Source: Carpediemonas membranifera (Eukaryota; Fornicata). From it: a stretch of 64,000 bases of DNA. A program made the translations under genes and the position numbers. Of the stretch, positions 40,659-49,522 are shown piece after piece; position 1 is the stretch's first letter, and every line of letters starts with the position of its first letter. Location of the stretch: positions 1,426,001 through 1,490,000 of the forward strand of contig JAHDYR010000012.1 of the NCBI GenBank assembly GCA_019828565.1. Reading direction: 5' to 3'. The notes below the pieces were generated by a model, which worked only from the letters and a program-made list of their open reading frames with translations, was not told where the DNA came from and did not search any database.

Positions 40659-40841
40659 CGATTCAGAGAAATAAATGGCGCCACCGTATTCAGCACAAGG
40701 CAGTGAACTCAGCTATATGTTTTTTTCTCAGTATATTTACCCAGCGGCTGATCCCACAGTTTAAGGACGGGTATTAGCCTGCACTTTGCATGAAAAAATT
40801 ATGCCTGAACACGACCAATTATCCAAAACACAGCATTTAGC

Positions 40842-41051
40842 ATGCAACAGGAGCTGGAAGCAGCTGCAACATCTATTCTAGGCCATTCCACAACCATTAA
40901 AAAGCAAGAAATTGACGCAATAGAGGCCATTCAGTCCCATTACTTCATAGATTCACGCTTGAACGATATTACGAGCCTTATCAGGCGAGAAACAAGAAAG
41001 CTGAACGCGATTGGTGACTCCTTTCTCGCTGAGACATATGCAGCATACTGA
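40842..41051 (+). CDS. small helical ORF, possibly J-like
   Basis: 69 residues, MQQELEAAATSILGHSTTIKKQ...DITSLIRRETRKLNAIGDSF. Size and helical character recall J and J' and it lies upstream of kinase sequence, but the alignment is weak. Confidence 0.3.
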   Translation: MQQELEAAATSILGHSTTIKKQEIDAIEAIQSHYFIDSRLNDITSLIRRETRKLNAIGDSFLAETYAAY

Positions 41052-41989
41052 CAGCCACGACACGCTGTTCAAGCAGATTTAAGGGAGCGCCATCACCAAA
41101 CACGTAAATAGACCTGTATACGACAACCAGAGACGGACGTATGAGTCAGAACGGTGTGCTACCGGAATACGCAGGGTGTTTTTGTGCCCTGTTGATTCCA
41201 GGAGCACGCTGCTCTGGGCCACGTGAGATACCGCGAGACTAAATCCGATCTTTACTATCTCTTACATATGCAAATATCATGAGTGTGTCCCTGCTCGTGA
41301 ATGGGAACATCCAGCCAGTCTGAGTCAAAGCTACGGTCTGCTTTCGACAAGACAGTGCGCCATAGGCCGTTGACTAAACACCATGTGCAGCTTTTGGCAC
41401 TCAGTCGACCTCTGTTTGAAGGTCAAGTGGATGGTCTATGGAAGAAGGTGTTGAGGTAGGGCTCGTGTTTGACGGGCAATGAGGAAGGAGAGATCTCACT
41501 GGATGTGTGCATCTGCGGCAAGTATGAGTAAAGAATGAAAACATGATTGGTAGTTATAGATCGCGAGAATAGGCATTCTCATCTGCATTGCGGAGAAAAG
41601 GAGTTGATGTTGTATTAAGAAAAGGACGAATGCATTATCAGCCATTTGAATGCATGGCTCCAAACTACACGCGTTTTGGCGTTGATATTGATTATTAAAT
41701 GCACTGTTGGTAGCCTATTGAGGGATTTCGTCACTGTACTCGAATGCACAAGTGTGCATTTTATGCTCGCAACGAGACTGAAATGGCGAACTGACGAATA
41801 GAAAGAATACGCTGCAAAAGGGGGCACAATGCGCTCAGAGAGCGATACTGCCGACAGTATCGTCTTTTCCTTCATCTGACATTGTAAAGAGGAAGAGTTT
41901 ATGATTGGAGCATAGCTGATGTCCATAAACACCATTCATAAGCCAGTCCTGGCTTGTTTTCCACTGCTACTTCTCTCGTTGCGACGCAC
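41052..41989. other. spacer with dispersed repeats
   Basis: No gene. 41158-41206 resembles 5428-5475. 41590-41790 is an inverted copy of about 51620-51790 (shared blocks GTGCATTTTATGCTCGCAACGAGAC, in part, and the stretch around AAACTACACGCG). 41752-41815 also resembles 48826-48880. Confidence 0.5.
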
Positions 41990-42264
41990 AGCTAGCTGTC
42001 GCGAAATGCACTTTAAGACCAATTTTCACACAGCTACCTGTGCATGGTGTTCGAGCTAGATAGCGACAAGCTGGAGCGACTTACTTCCTTACCTGGTAAT
42101 AGTAGACAATATCTGCACGACTTTGAACCTGAAAAGCTGCAGGTCGTGATCAAAGTTGATGAGCATTATGGTATGGAGGTTCCCACCCTGCTAGCGCTCA
42201 AGGACAGTCCGCATGTCCTCCCTGTCGTCGATACAGGTTTTGTCGACCGTGATCCAGCCTATAT
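41989..42264 (+). pseudogene. kinase K fragment with its leader palindrome
   Basis: The leader stem GCACAGCTAGCTGT / ACAGCTACCTGTGC ends at the ATG at 42044. The protein MVFELDSDKLERLTSLPGNS...VIKVDEHYGMEVPTLLALKDSPHVLPVVDTGFVDRDPAYM matches K residues 1-74 closely, then stops at an inserted repeat (CGGTATTGC...). The catalytic core is absent here; the rest of the gene is not on the far side of the insertion. Confidence 0.75.
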
Positions 42265-42432
42265 GCGGTATTGCAATTTCAGAATTTCGTACATACAAAA
42301 TTATCAAATACTTGGATTCGACCTAAACTTGGCTCAGATCCGCAATCCTGAGCTGGAGTGGGTTCATGGGAACATTTTAAAATTTTAAAGTAGTCATGAA
42401 CATCCAAATTCTAAGACAATCTCCGGTACTGG

Positions 42433-42553
42433 TGTAGTCCGTTTAGGACAAGAACACTTTATGAGGAAAAGAGACGACACCAAAAGTGTCGACAGAAACC
42501 TGAAGACTATGTAAATAATGTTACTATGTAAATATTGGGTAAGACCCACGACA
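42433..42553 (-). repeat. 3' LTR of gypsy E2
   Basis: Identical to 48422-48542. An internal hairpin CGACAC / GTGTCG is shared with the E1 LTR. Confidence 0.9.
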
Positions 42554-42566
42554 CCGCCCCTCCATG
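42554..42566 (-). promoter_or_regulatory. polypurine tract of E2
   Basis: Minus strand CATGGAGGGGCGG directly before the 3' LTR; matches E1. Confidence 0.75.
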
Positions 42567-43207
42567 GACCCCAAAGGGGCCATGGCCTCAGGCGTATGCC
42601 ACTCGTACTGATGTACGATGAGGGACTTGACCAGTTCCGAGACCTCCGATGCCACTCATTGGACCGCAGAACTCTTGCACCTTGGCGGGGTACAAGGGTG
42701 AATACCTTGTTCAAGTCTGGTGCCAGAACTGGCGATGTGAATCTAAAAGATTCGGAAAATATCTGTGGATCTCAAAAAATCCGGTCGTGGTACCACTGGT
42801 TAGCGCGCTATGTAATATGGATGATCTTACGTGAGGCATTCCGCCCCTCCACGGTCGTAAAACGGCCGTTAGAATTTGAATAGCTCGAATGAGCGTCTAA
42901 AACTGCACATTGTGATGATCGTTGTGCTTCTCTCGGTTTGTACACTACGTCGCCGTACTTCTTATATAGCGTTTGAAAAACGCCCTTAGAGGCCTCAATT
43001 CGGCTTCGTTCGCGAGTTCTCGCGTTTTTTGTTTTGGACGAAGCGACGTTCTCTCTCGCGGCTGTAAAAAGCCTTCCTTCGTCATTAATAACATCAGTCG
43101 TGCTCAAATTGAGCATAAATACCTGTGTATCCGGATCTGTTAGTGATGGTTACGGTTTCTTTTGAGTCGTTCATTTCCCAGTGAAAACGGGAAGCAACGA
43201 ACAGTCA
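42567..43207. other. promoter/leader region of the antisense gene
   Basis: No ORF supported. 42888-42960 resembles the minus strand at 15534-15600, suggesting a conserved regulatory or leader sequence shared by gypsy families. Confidence 0.45.
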
Positions 43208-44440
43208 ATGTCGGACGTTAGTGCACAGATTACGCAGATGTTGGCACTACTTGACGATGAGAAGGCCCGAACGGCCTTCAAACGGTTCCTCAACCGTTAT
43301 CTCGATCGCGAGCGCTTCTTCCCTACGGTCAGCGAATACCACGCTTTGTTCCGCGCCGACACTGCCCGTGGCGCGAGTGTTGCACCCGCTGCCTCTACTG
43401 AGGGTCTTGAAAGCGCTCCCGAGGCCTCTCGCTCGCCTACGCCTTCTCCCAGTAACGACGCCGGCACGGGAGGCGACGACGTGCTTGGCGAGAGCTCTCG
43501 GCCCACCCATCAGGATAGTTCGGGCGAGATTGAGGCTGTGCCGAGCGATGATGACTCCCGACCGACGGGTGGTGACAACTCGGGTTCGGACCAGGAAACG
43601 ACTGCGCACTTCTCACTGGAGGAGATGATCACGGCTGTTGCTGATGCTGGCCTGAGCTACATCACCTTGGACGTCGCTGGCACCCTGGCCGCGCTCCGTG
43701 CCGGTATGCTCTACGCATACGGGCACCTCACGGTGACCGAAACCTCTTCGGTCGTGGCCCGTGACATCTGTCGCGACGGTCTCGTGCTGTTAGCTCTATC
43801 ACGTGAGTACCACACCCGGGCTGTGCTGGGTCGAACCGGTGATCCGACCGATCAAGATCTGGTGACTTTGCACCTCAGACGGCTCGACGTGAACTCGCGC
43901 ACGCTCTGTCATCAGGAGCTGCGTGAGCGGATTCAGCTTCTCTCGGGACGAGGTTATACGGTCATGACACCTCACCTGCGCCGGGCCATCATGTTGGGTA
44001 ATGACCCCGACCTGTATGACATGATGATCGTTGGTCACGCTCAGGGCATTCTTGACTCTGCCGACGTGCGGGAGTTCAGTCGCCAATACATCGAGGCGAT
44101 CCGGACCCCCACCGGCTTCGGTCATGTGCGTCATTCCCTGATGGACAATTTCCAGTTCGTCATCGACGGTGATAATGTTCTTCCGGTCGCGCTCGACTAT
44201 AACGAGCCACGCCGCTTATACGAGTTGACGGCGATCGTTGGCTACCGCTTGCATGAGGGCTCCCTTCGTCTGCTCGTGCACTACGCTCGGCGCGAGTACA
44301 GCTCGATTGTCAAGGCGACCGAGACTATCCGTGACAGTCAGGCTGGGGTCAAGTTCTTCGCTGCTCATCCCGAGTTGGTTCGATACTGCACCCGGTCTGA
44401 GGACGCGAAGGGTGCTCTCTGCGGTGGTGTTTTGGAATAA
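43208..44440 (+). CDS. antisense protein of gypsy E2, intact
   Basis: 410 residues from MSDVSAQITQMLALLDD. The N-terminal third has helical DDEKARTAFKRFLNRYLDRERF, then an acidic Ser/Asp-rich stretch (about 75-140); the C-terminal 270 residues form a compact domain (LLSGRGYTVMTPHLRRAIML, FQFVIDGDNVLPVALDYNEPRRLYEL, HPELVRYCTRS) conserved with the E1 gene. No membrane helix, so not an envelope; no nuclease motif seen. Intact while E1's copy is broken. Stop 33 bp from the pol stop. Antisense genes at this place are known in plant Tat-type elements (for example Grande), but I see no relation. Confidence 0.75.
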   Translation: MSDVSAQITQMLALLDDEKARTAFKRFLNRYLDRERFFPTVSEYHALFRADTARGASVAPAASTEGLESAPEASRSPTPSPSNDAGTGGDDVLGESSRPTHQDSSGEIEAVPSDDDSRPTGGDNSGSDQETTAHFSLEEMITAVADAGLSYITLDVAGTLAALRAGMLYAYGHLTVTETSSVVARDICRDGLVLLALSREYHTRAVLGRTGDPTDQDLVTLHLRRLDVNSRTLCHQELRERIQLLSGRGYTVMTPHLRRAIMLGNDPDLYDMMIVGHAQGILDSADVREFSRQYIEAIRTPTGFGHVRHSLMDNFQFVIDGDNVLPVALDYNEPRRLYELTAIVGYRLHEGSLRLLVHYARREYSSIVKATETIRDSQAGVKFFAAHPELVRYCTRSEDAKGALCGGVLE

Positions 44441-44473
44441 GATAAATGTCTGAACTGAGGCTCTGCTGAAGAT

Positions 44474-47400
44474 TTACAGACCGGCTTGCCTAGCCTCGTC
44501 TGACTTCAGGTATACGTCTAGTGCCTCAAGGTCCTTAACTGACGAATAGTCTTGCCAGGTGGCCTCTTCGTCCTCACACCCGGCCCAGTGGACGAGGTAT
44601 TCCCGTTTGGACATCGGGCCTCGACCCCGAGATCGGCTGATTCGCTCGACTTCCCACTCGTCGTCAGCCGTTGCTGCGAGTGCTTTGATCTGGTCCTCTG
44701 TCAGTCTGCCTGGATTGAACTTCCGAACTCTCGATGCGTCTACCGTGATCGCTTTCGAGTTGTCCTTCTCGGACAGGTCTAGGACCTTATACGCGACAAC
44801 GACACCGTGTTGTTTCACTCCGGCGAGCCTTCGCATTGGTCCTCTCCATCCAGGTGACAACTTGTTCGGAGGTCTAGAGGGGTACTTGACCAGGACGAAT
44901 CTGCTAATGATCTCGTTTCTCGATGCGGTGGCCTTGGCGAGTGCGTCCTCTCTCATTGCTTGAACTCGGCTGCTGGCGAGCTGGATAGCTGCTGCGGCCG
45001 CCTCTCTGTGGGACTCGCTCGCGCTCGCGGTACTGGAATCGGTCACATACACGTTCTGTGGTATCCTCAGGTCGTATCCGAGTACTATCTCGGCTGGAGA
45101 CAGACGTGTTGCCGTGCGCGGTGATGAATTGACGATGAACTGGGCGACAGGTAAATTCTCGATCCAGGTTGACCCTCTGAGCTGGAACTTGCGTGCCTTA
45201 AGGATGCGTAGCACCTGCTGGTTGGCGCGCTCTACCATCCCATTGGATTGCGGGTGGTGAGCCGTGGTAATATGGATCTTGAACCCCATCTCATCTGCGA
45301 TGCGCTTGAAGAGTTGGTTCTTGAACTCTGGTCCTCCGTCGGATTGGAGAACCTCAGGGCACCCGAAGCGCAATATCCAGTTGTTGACGAGGGCGTCTGC
45401 TGCTGCCGCGCCGGTGGTACTCGAAGACGCGACTAGCTCCGTCCACCGACTGCACATGTCGATCATGACTGTAATGTAAGCTTTGCCGTCGACGGCTGGG
45501 AACGGCCCCATCGTGTCGACTGCCACCCTACGGAACGGGCGATCTACGGCTGTGTGCAATCCTGCTGGGCTGTCAACCGGGAGGCGTCTAATCACCTGGC
45601 ACACCGGGCAGTTTTCGATGACCTTGTTGACCGTCTCACGCGACACTGACTTGCCTTGGTCTTTGAGTCGTTCAGTTACAACGCGTCGTGATAAGTGGGC
45701 CCCAGCGGTGAGGTGCTCTGCTTCGACGTCGCCTTCTGATGCAGGCTGTATGACGTACACTCGCGATAAGCCGTCAGCCCCACCGTTATCGAGGCCGGCT
45801 ACGTGCTTGACGTCGAAGTCCATGTCGGACATAGCCTCAGCCCATCTGCGGACCTTGGCGTTAGTCGACTTGTACATGTAAATTAGGTTGCGATGGTCAG
45901 TGAGCAGGGTAAACTTCCCCCAGGAGAGGTACTTGTTCCACCGCTTGATAGCAGCTACGATGGCGAATGCTTCCTTCTCACCGACGGACCACCGCGATTG
46001 CACTTGTTCGAAGGCCTTGCTCATAAAGCAGACGGGTTGACCTTCTTGCAACAGCACCGCGCCATAACCTACTCCTGATGCATCGGTCATGATGGTGTGC
46101 TCCTTGGACGCATCGAAGATGGCGAGTGCTTCTGCTTGGGCGAGCAGTGTCTTGACTTTGCGTAATGCTTGCTCTTGCTCGTCGCCTCCCAGCGGGATCT
46201 TGGCGGCCATCGCTTGTGTCAAGGGGTGAACGACTTCTGCGAACCCGGGGACGTGGTCCCGGAAGTAGTTGAGGAACCCGACGAGCGCTTGCATTCCTTT
46301 GACTGACTTGGGCATTTCGAGATCGAGGATGTCTTGAATGCGGTCTGCTGCGATGCGTTGACAACCATGGGATATGACCCTGCCCAGGAACTCGACCTCG
46401 GCCCTCGAAAACTGGCATTTGTCACGGTTGAGCTGTAACTTGACCTGTCGGGTGCGCTGCAGAACGCTCTCGAGGTTTCTGAGGTAGTCTTCCTCGTCTT
46501 CCCCGAAGACGATGATATCGTCGATATATATGTAACACGCGTGACCGACCAGTTCGGCGAACGCTGACTCCATGGCGCGCTGGAAGTGGGCACCCGCGTT
46601 CCTCAGCCCGAACGGCATTCTGGTATATTGGTATTGACCGAGGATGGTAGTGAATGCGGTGTACTTCCTGCAGCGTTTGGTCAGCTCGACCTGGTGATAC
46701 CCAGATGACAGATCTAATGTGGCGAAGATCTTCTTGTTCGGTAGTTGGGCGATCACCTCGTCGATCATCGGAATCGGGTAGTCGAAGGTGGGGGTGATCT
46801 CATTGATCTGCCGGAAATCCACCACGAAGCGCGACTTCCCGCCCTTCTTCGGCACCGTCATGGCTGGGGATGCGTATGGAGAGTTGCTCTTCTCAATAAA
46901 ACCCTTAAGGGACAGCTCGTCAATGTGCTCCCGTATAATGTCTACCTTGGCTGGCGGGACGAAGTATGGTCTAGCGTTGACTACACGGTCTTCGCGCAGT
47001 ATGAGGTCGTAAGGCTCAAGGCGGCTAGGTTCGCTCCGGTCCTCGAACACGTCGCTGTAACGTCTTATGAGCTTGGCTTGTCGGTCGACGCTGGTCTGTG
47101 ACATGGTGAAGAGTGGAGCCTGGTACTTGTACACGTCTGGAATCTCGACCTCGTCATCGTCACGCTCGTCGGCGTATGCCTGGGGAAGGATTCCCAACGA
47201 CACCATGTCGGGGTAGCCGATAATCATGTCGAATTCCGTGTCGAGGAGCAGCATACGTGGCTTGTAGCTGCACGCCTTGGGTGTAAACGCCGAAGGTAAC
47301 AGTCTCACGTCCCCCTCGACTGCGCCTTGTGCATGGAGGATCCCCTTGTTGGCGGTACGTATCGGAATAATCTCAGAGCTAACTCTGGGCAGCTTGGACG

Positions 47401-47644
47401 CCCACGTGCTCTTAATAACGGTGACTCCGGCGCCTGAATCAAGGAGAGCGGAGAGACTATGGCCATTGATCTGGACTTTGATCAGCGGCACGGACGACTT
47501 GGACTCAGTCTTCCCAGTAGACTGAGATGACTCGTTCTTAGACTTGTCGGAACTCAAAACACACAAGCACTTGGAGGATTTACAGTAATCCTCCAGGTGG
47601 CCGAGACGGCCACACTTCTTGCAGGTGTGTTTGGCCTTCTGCAC
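44474..47644 (-). CDS. pol of gypsy E2: zinc knuckle, protease, RT, RNase H, integrase, chromodomain
   Basis: 1056 residues in one frame. CCHC CKKCGRLGHLEDYC, protease ALLDSGAGVTVI, RT with YIDDIIVFGED, RNase H TDASGVGYGAVLL...TDHRNLIYMY, integrase HLSRR...CPVCQ, then first Asp (VDTMGP), second Asp (QSDGGPEFKN) and Glu (HPQSNGMVERANQ), and chromodomain YLVHWAGCEDEEATWQDY. All catalytic residues are present. Likely made as a Gag-Pol fusion, but two frame changes lie between gag and this ORF. Confidence 0.9.
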   Translation of the reverse strand: MQKAKHTCKKCGRLGHLEDYCKSSKCLCVLSSDKSKNESSQSTGKTESKSSVPLIKVQINGHSLSALLDSGAGVTVIKSTWASKLPRVSSEIIPIRTANKGILHAQGAVEGDVRLLPSAFTPKACSYKPRMLLLDTEFDMIIGYPDMVSLGILPQAYADERDDDEVEIPDVYKYQAPLFTMSQTSVDRQAKLIRRYSDVFEDRSEPSRLEPYDLILREDRVVNARPYFVPPAKVDIIREHIDELSLKGFIEKSNSPYASPAMTVPKKGGKSRFVVDFRQINEITPTFDYPIPMIDEVIAQLPNKKIFATLDLSSGYHQVELTKRCRKYTAFTTILGQYQYTRMPFGLRNAGAHFQRAMESAFAELVGHACYIYIDDIIVFGEDEEDYLRNLESVLQRTRQVKLQLNRDKCQFSRAEVEFLGRVISHGCQRIAADRIQDILDLEMPKSVKGMQALVGFLNYFRDHVPGFAEVVHPLTQAMAAKIPLGGDEQEQALRKVKTLLAQAEALAIFDASKEHTIMTDASGVGYGAVLLQEGQPVCFMSKAFEQVQSRWSVGEKEAFAIVAAIKRWNKYLSWGKFTLLTDHRNLIYMYKSTNAKVRRWAEAMSDMDFDVKHVAGLDNGGADGLSRVYVIQPASEGDVEAEHLTAGAHLSRRVVTERLKDQGKSVSRETVNKVIENCPVCQVIRRLPVDSPAGLHTAVDRPFRRVAVDTMGPFPAVDGKAYITVMIDMCSRWTELVASSSTTGAAAADALVNNWILRFGCPEVLQSDGGPEFKNQLFKRIADEMGFKIHITTAHHPQSNGMVERANQQVLRILKARKFQLRGSTWIENLPVAQFIVNSSPRTATRLSPAEIVLGYDLRIPQNVYVTDSSTASASESHREAAAAAIQLASSRVQAMREDALAKATASRNEIISRFVLVKYPSRPPNKLSPGWRGPMRRLAGVKQHGVVVAYKVLDLSEKDNSKAITVDASRVRKFNPGRLTEDQIKALAATADDEWEVERISRSRGRGPMSKREYLVHWAGCEDEEATWQDYSSVKDLEALDVYLKSDEARQAGL

Positions 47645-48403
47645 TTAAACACGGAATGGCCTCTTCCCCCGCAGTTGTAGCAGGTGTAACCCGAGTAGTC
47701 TTTTGCGGGTCTCTCCTTTTTGATCGTCTTGGGCTTGAGATCCTTCTCAGAGGAGGGCTTCTTCGGGGGTGAAGGGAGCGTCGTGTCTGCGCTCTTGACG
47801 AGATGAGGCGGTTTGACGAGAGGGAGCGTCCTCGAACGCGCTCAGCAGGTTGCGCGACTCTTGGACTTCACGTGCTAGGGCTAGGACCGCGGGCATGGCC
47901 TTCTCCAGAGGCTGATCCTCGATGAGCTCTTGAATGCGGTACATGGCCTTGGGGTTACTCTTGAAGGCACGAGTATACGTCTCTTTGAGGTTGTCCTCGT
48001 TGAGCGACTTCCCATCGAAGAGGGACAGGAGGAGGGTGAACTTCCGGTTGATACGTGCTACCTGCACCGTGTCGAAACTGTTGGCGCGCAGGCGGAAGAG
48101 CTGGAGGCGTGAAGTCTTCGCGCGCGGTTGAAGGGCTTGGCCGAGCCGCTTGAGGGTCCTTTGATCCTTGAGATCGCGAATGTTCTTCTTTGAGGCTATA
48201 AGAGGGGTATGCTCGTCGCTATCGTCAGGATCAGTGTCCAGAATGGTCGTAATGAGGTCTTGAACCGCGCTATCGATGAGATCGGTGATATCTCGATGGC
48301 CTCCATAGGCCCGATAGTCTCGGAAGGCCTCGGCGAATGCGATCAGTGCCTCTACTGAAGGAATTGTTAGTAGAGGCGGGATTAAGCGTTTCTTATCGTT
48401 CAT
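47645..48403 (-). CDS. gag of gypsy E2, frame changes before pol
   Basis: Starts MNDKKRLIPPLLTIPSVEAL at 48403. Capsid-like helical region (FAEAFRDYRAYGG ... FKSNPKAMYRIQELI ... LALAREVQESRNLLSAF), ending EEALL at 47747. A different frame then encodes KDYSGYTCYNCGGRGHSVFKC, the first zinc knuckle, and a third frame the second knuckle at the start of pol. One shift could be programmed; two suggest a mutation or error. E1 reads both knuckles in one frame. Confidence 0.7.
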
Positions 48404-48421
48404 GGAAGGAATTTCTAGAAA

Positions 48422-48542
48422 TGTAGTCCGTTTAGGACAAGAACACTTTATGAGGAAAAGAGACGACACCAAAAGTGTCGACAGAAACCTGAAGACTATG
48501 TAAATAATGTTACTATGTAAATATTGGGTAAGACCCACGACA
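48422..48542 (-). repeat. 5' LTR of gypsy E2
   Basis: Identical to 42433-42553; only 121 bp, short for a gypsy element. Confidence 0.9.
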
Positions 48543-48716
48543 CTGGAAGTAATTCTGAAATTGCAATACCAACACAAGTTATATTTCTGAAAACCGAATA
48601 CACGGTGATACTGTTATCTATTAGCTCCAGTAGGGACCCAGGCCAGGTTTTGTACACCCTACCCGCTTGCCTCGGAATTCGGACATGCCGAAATTCTGAA
48701 ATTCGAATACCACCGC

Positions 48717-49522
48717 CCATTTTTGACGTATGAGATCAGTATCCCATGCCAAACCTCAGGACGGCATTGTGTACCTTGTCCTGCCCTGTATCCATTAGAT
48801 AACCACCCACTTTCCTTTCACAATGTGCATTTTATGCTCGCAACGAGACCGAAATGAGGATCTTAAGAATAGAAAGAATACTGGCGGCTTTAACGTAGTA
48901 GGCATGCACATATCACTAAGAAACATCAGTAAGCGAGCGCAGAGCATCATTAAAGCAACAATTATCCCTAAACAACATCAACAACTATAAGTCCACTAGG
49001 ACCATACGATATGAACTATAAATGAACCACAGAGCAGTATAGATGATTTGAGAGTACCAGGCATGGCCAGAATACCGCAATACTCGCCCGTTGATCCACG
49101 TGACCTCCATCTTGGTCGGTATCCAGAGAACGCCCGTCAGACGCTTGCAACGGAACATTTAGGGGGTGCATCCTGAATAGGGCCAGATTTGAGGGACCCT
49201 TGGTCTGATATGTCATGACCGAGTTCTCTAGGGGCCTCCACAGTGCGTCCCGAGGTACGTTAGAGCACCACAGACCTTCCCCCAAAAGCTGACTCCTGGA
49301 CCCCTTGGCCGGAGCTCGCCCGAAGCGTGCCTCGGCTTGAACTAACGGCAAGAGAGCATAAAATCAGCCCTTTCGAACCGTGTTTTATGCTCTGCTGCCG
49401 TTATAGAATTATTCAAAGGGCCCTCTCTTTGCGCTTTTTTCTGGTTCGTGGGACGAAGTAGGGACGGACAAAAAAGCACATACGGAAGGTATTGGAGGTA
49501 CTGAGGCCGCCTAGGTACATAG
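48717..49522. other. spacer with a long hairpin
   Basis: No gene. 49344-49402 has arms AACGGCAAGAGAGCATAAAA / TTTTATGCTCTGCTGCCGTT, 20 bp with two mismatches. 48826-48880 is a third copy of the repeat at 41752. Confidence 0.5.

Larger units (their letters stand above)
42433..48542 (-). mobile_element. complete gypsy E2 with antisense gene, identical LTRs
   Basis: 6110 bp. 121-bp LTRs at both ends are identical, begin TG and end CA on the minus strand, with a CTGG duplication (42429-42432 and 48543-48546). Inside on the minus strand: gag (48403), pol to 44474; on the plus strand: antisense gene 43208-44440; purine tract next to the 3' LTR. LTR identity implies a very recent insertion. The gag ATG is only 19 nt from the 5' LTR, and no tRNA primer site starting TGG is visible. 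Confidence 0.9.
42265..48716. repeat. foldback-type repeat ends that contain gypsy E2
   Basis: The left end GCGGTATTGCAATTTCAG (42265) and right end sequences around 48551-48575 and 48685-48716 are inverted partners (AATTTCAGAATTTCG / CGAAATTCTGAAATT). The gypsy sits inside this repeat, which itself interrupts the kinase fragment. Confidence 0.4.

Noticed and set aside
43247-43609. Minus-strand 120-codon frame inside the antisense gene
   Set aside because: Shadow of the conserved plus-strand gene; Arg/Ser-rich composition typical of the complementary strand.
43181-44440. Antisense gypsy gene as an envelope
   Set aside because: No signal peptide, membrane helix or fusion-like segment; it is in reverse orientation to pol.
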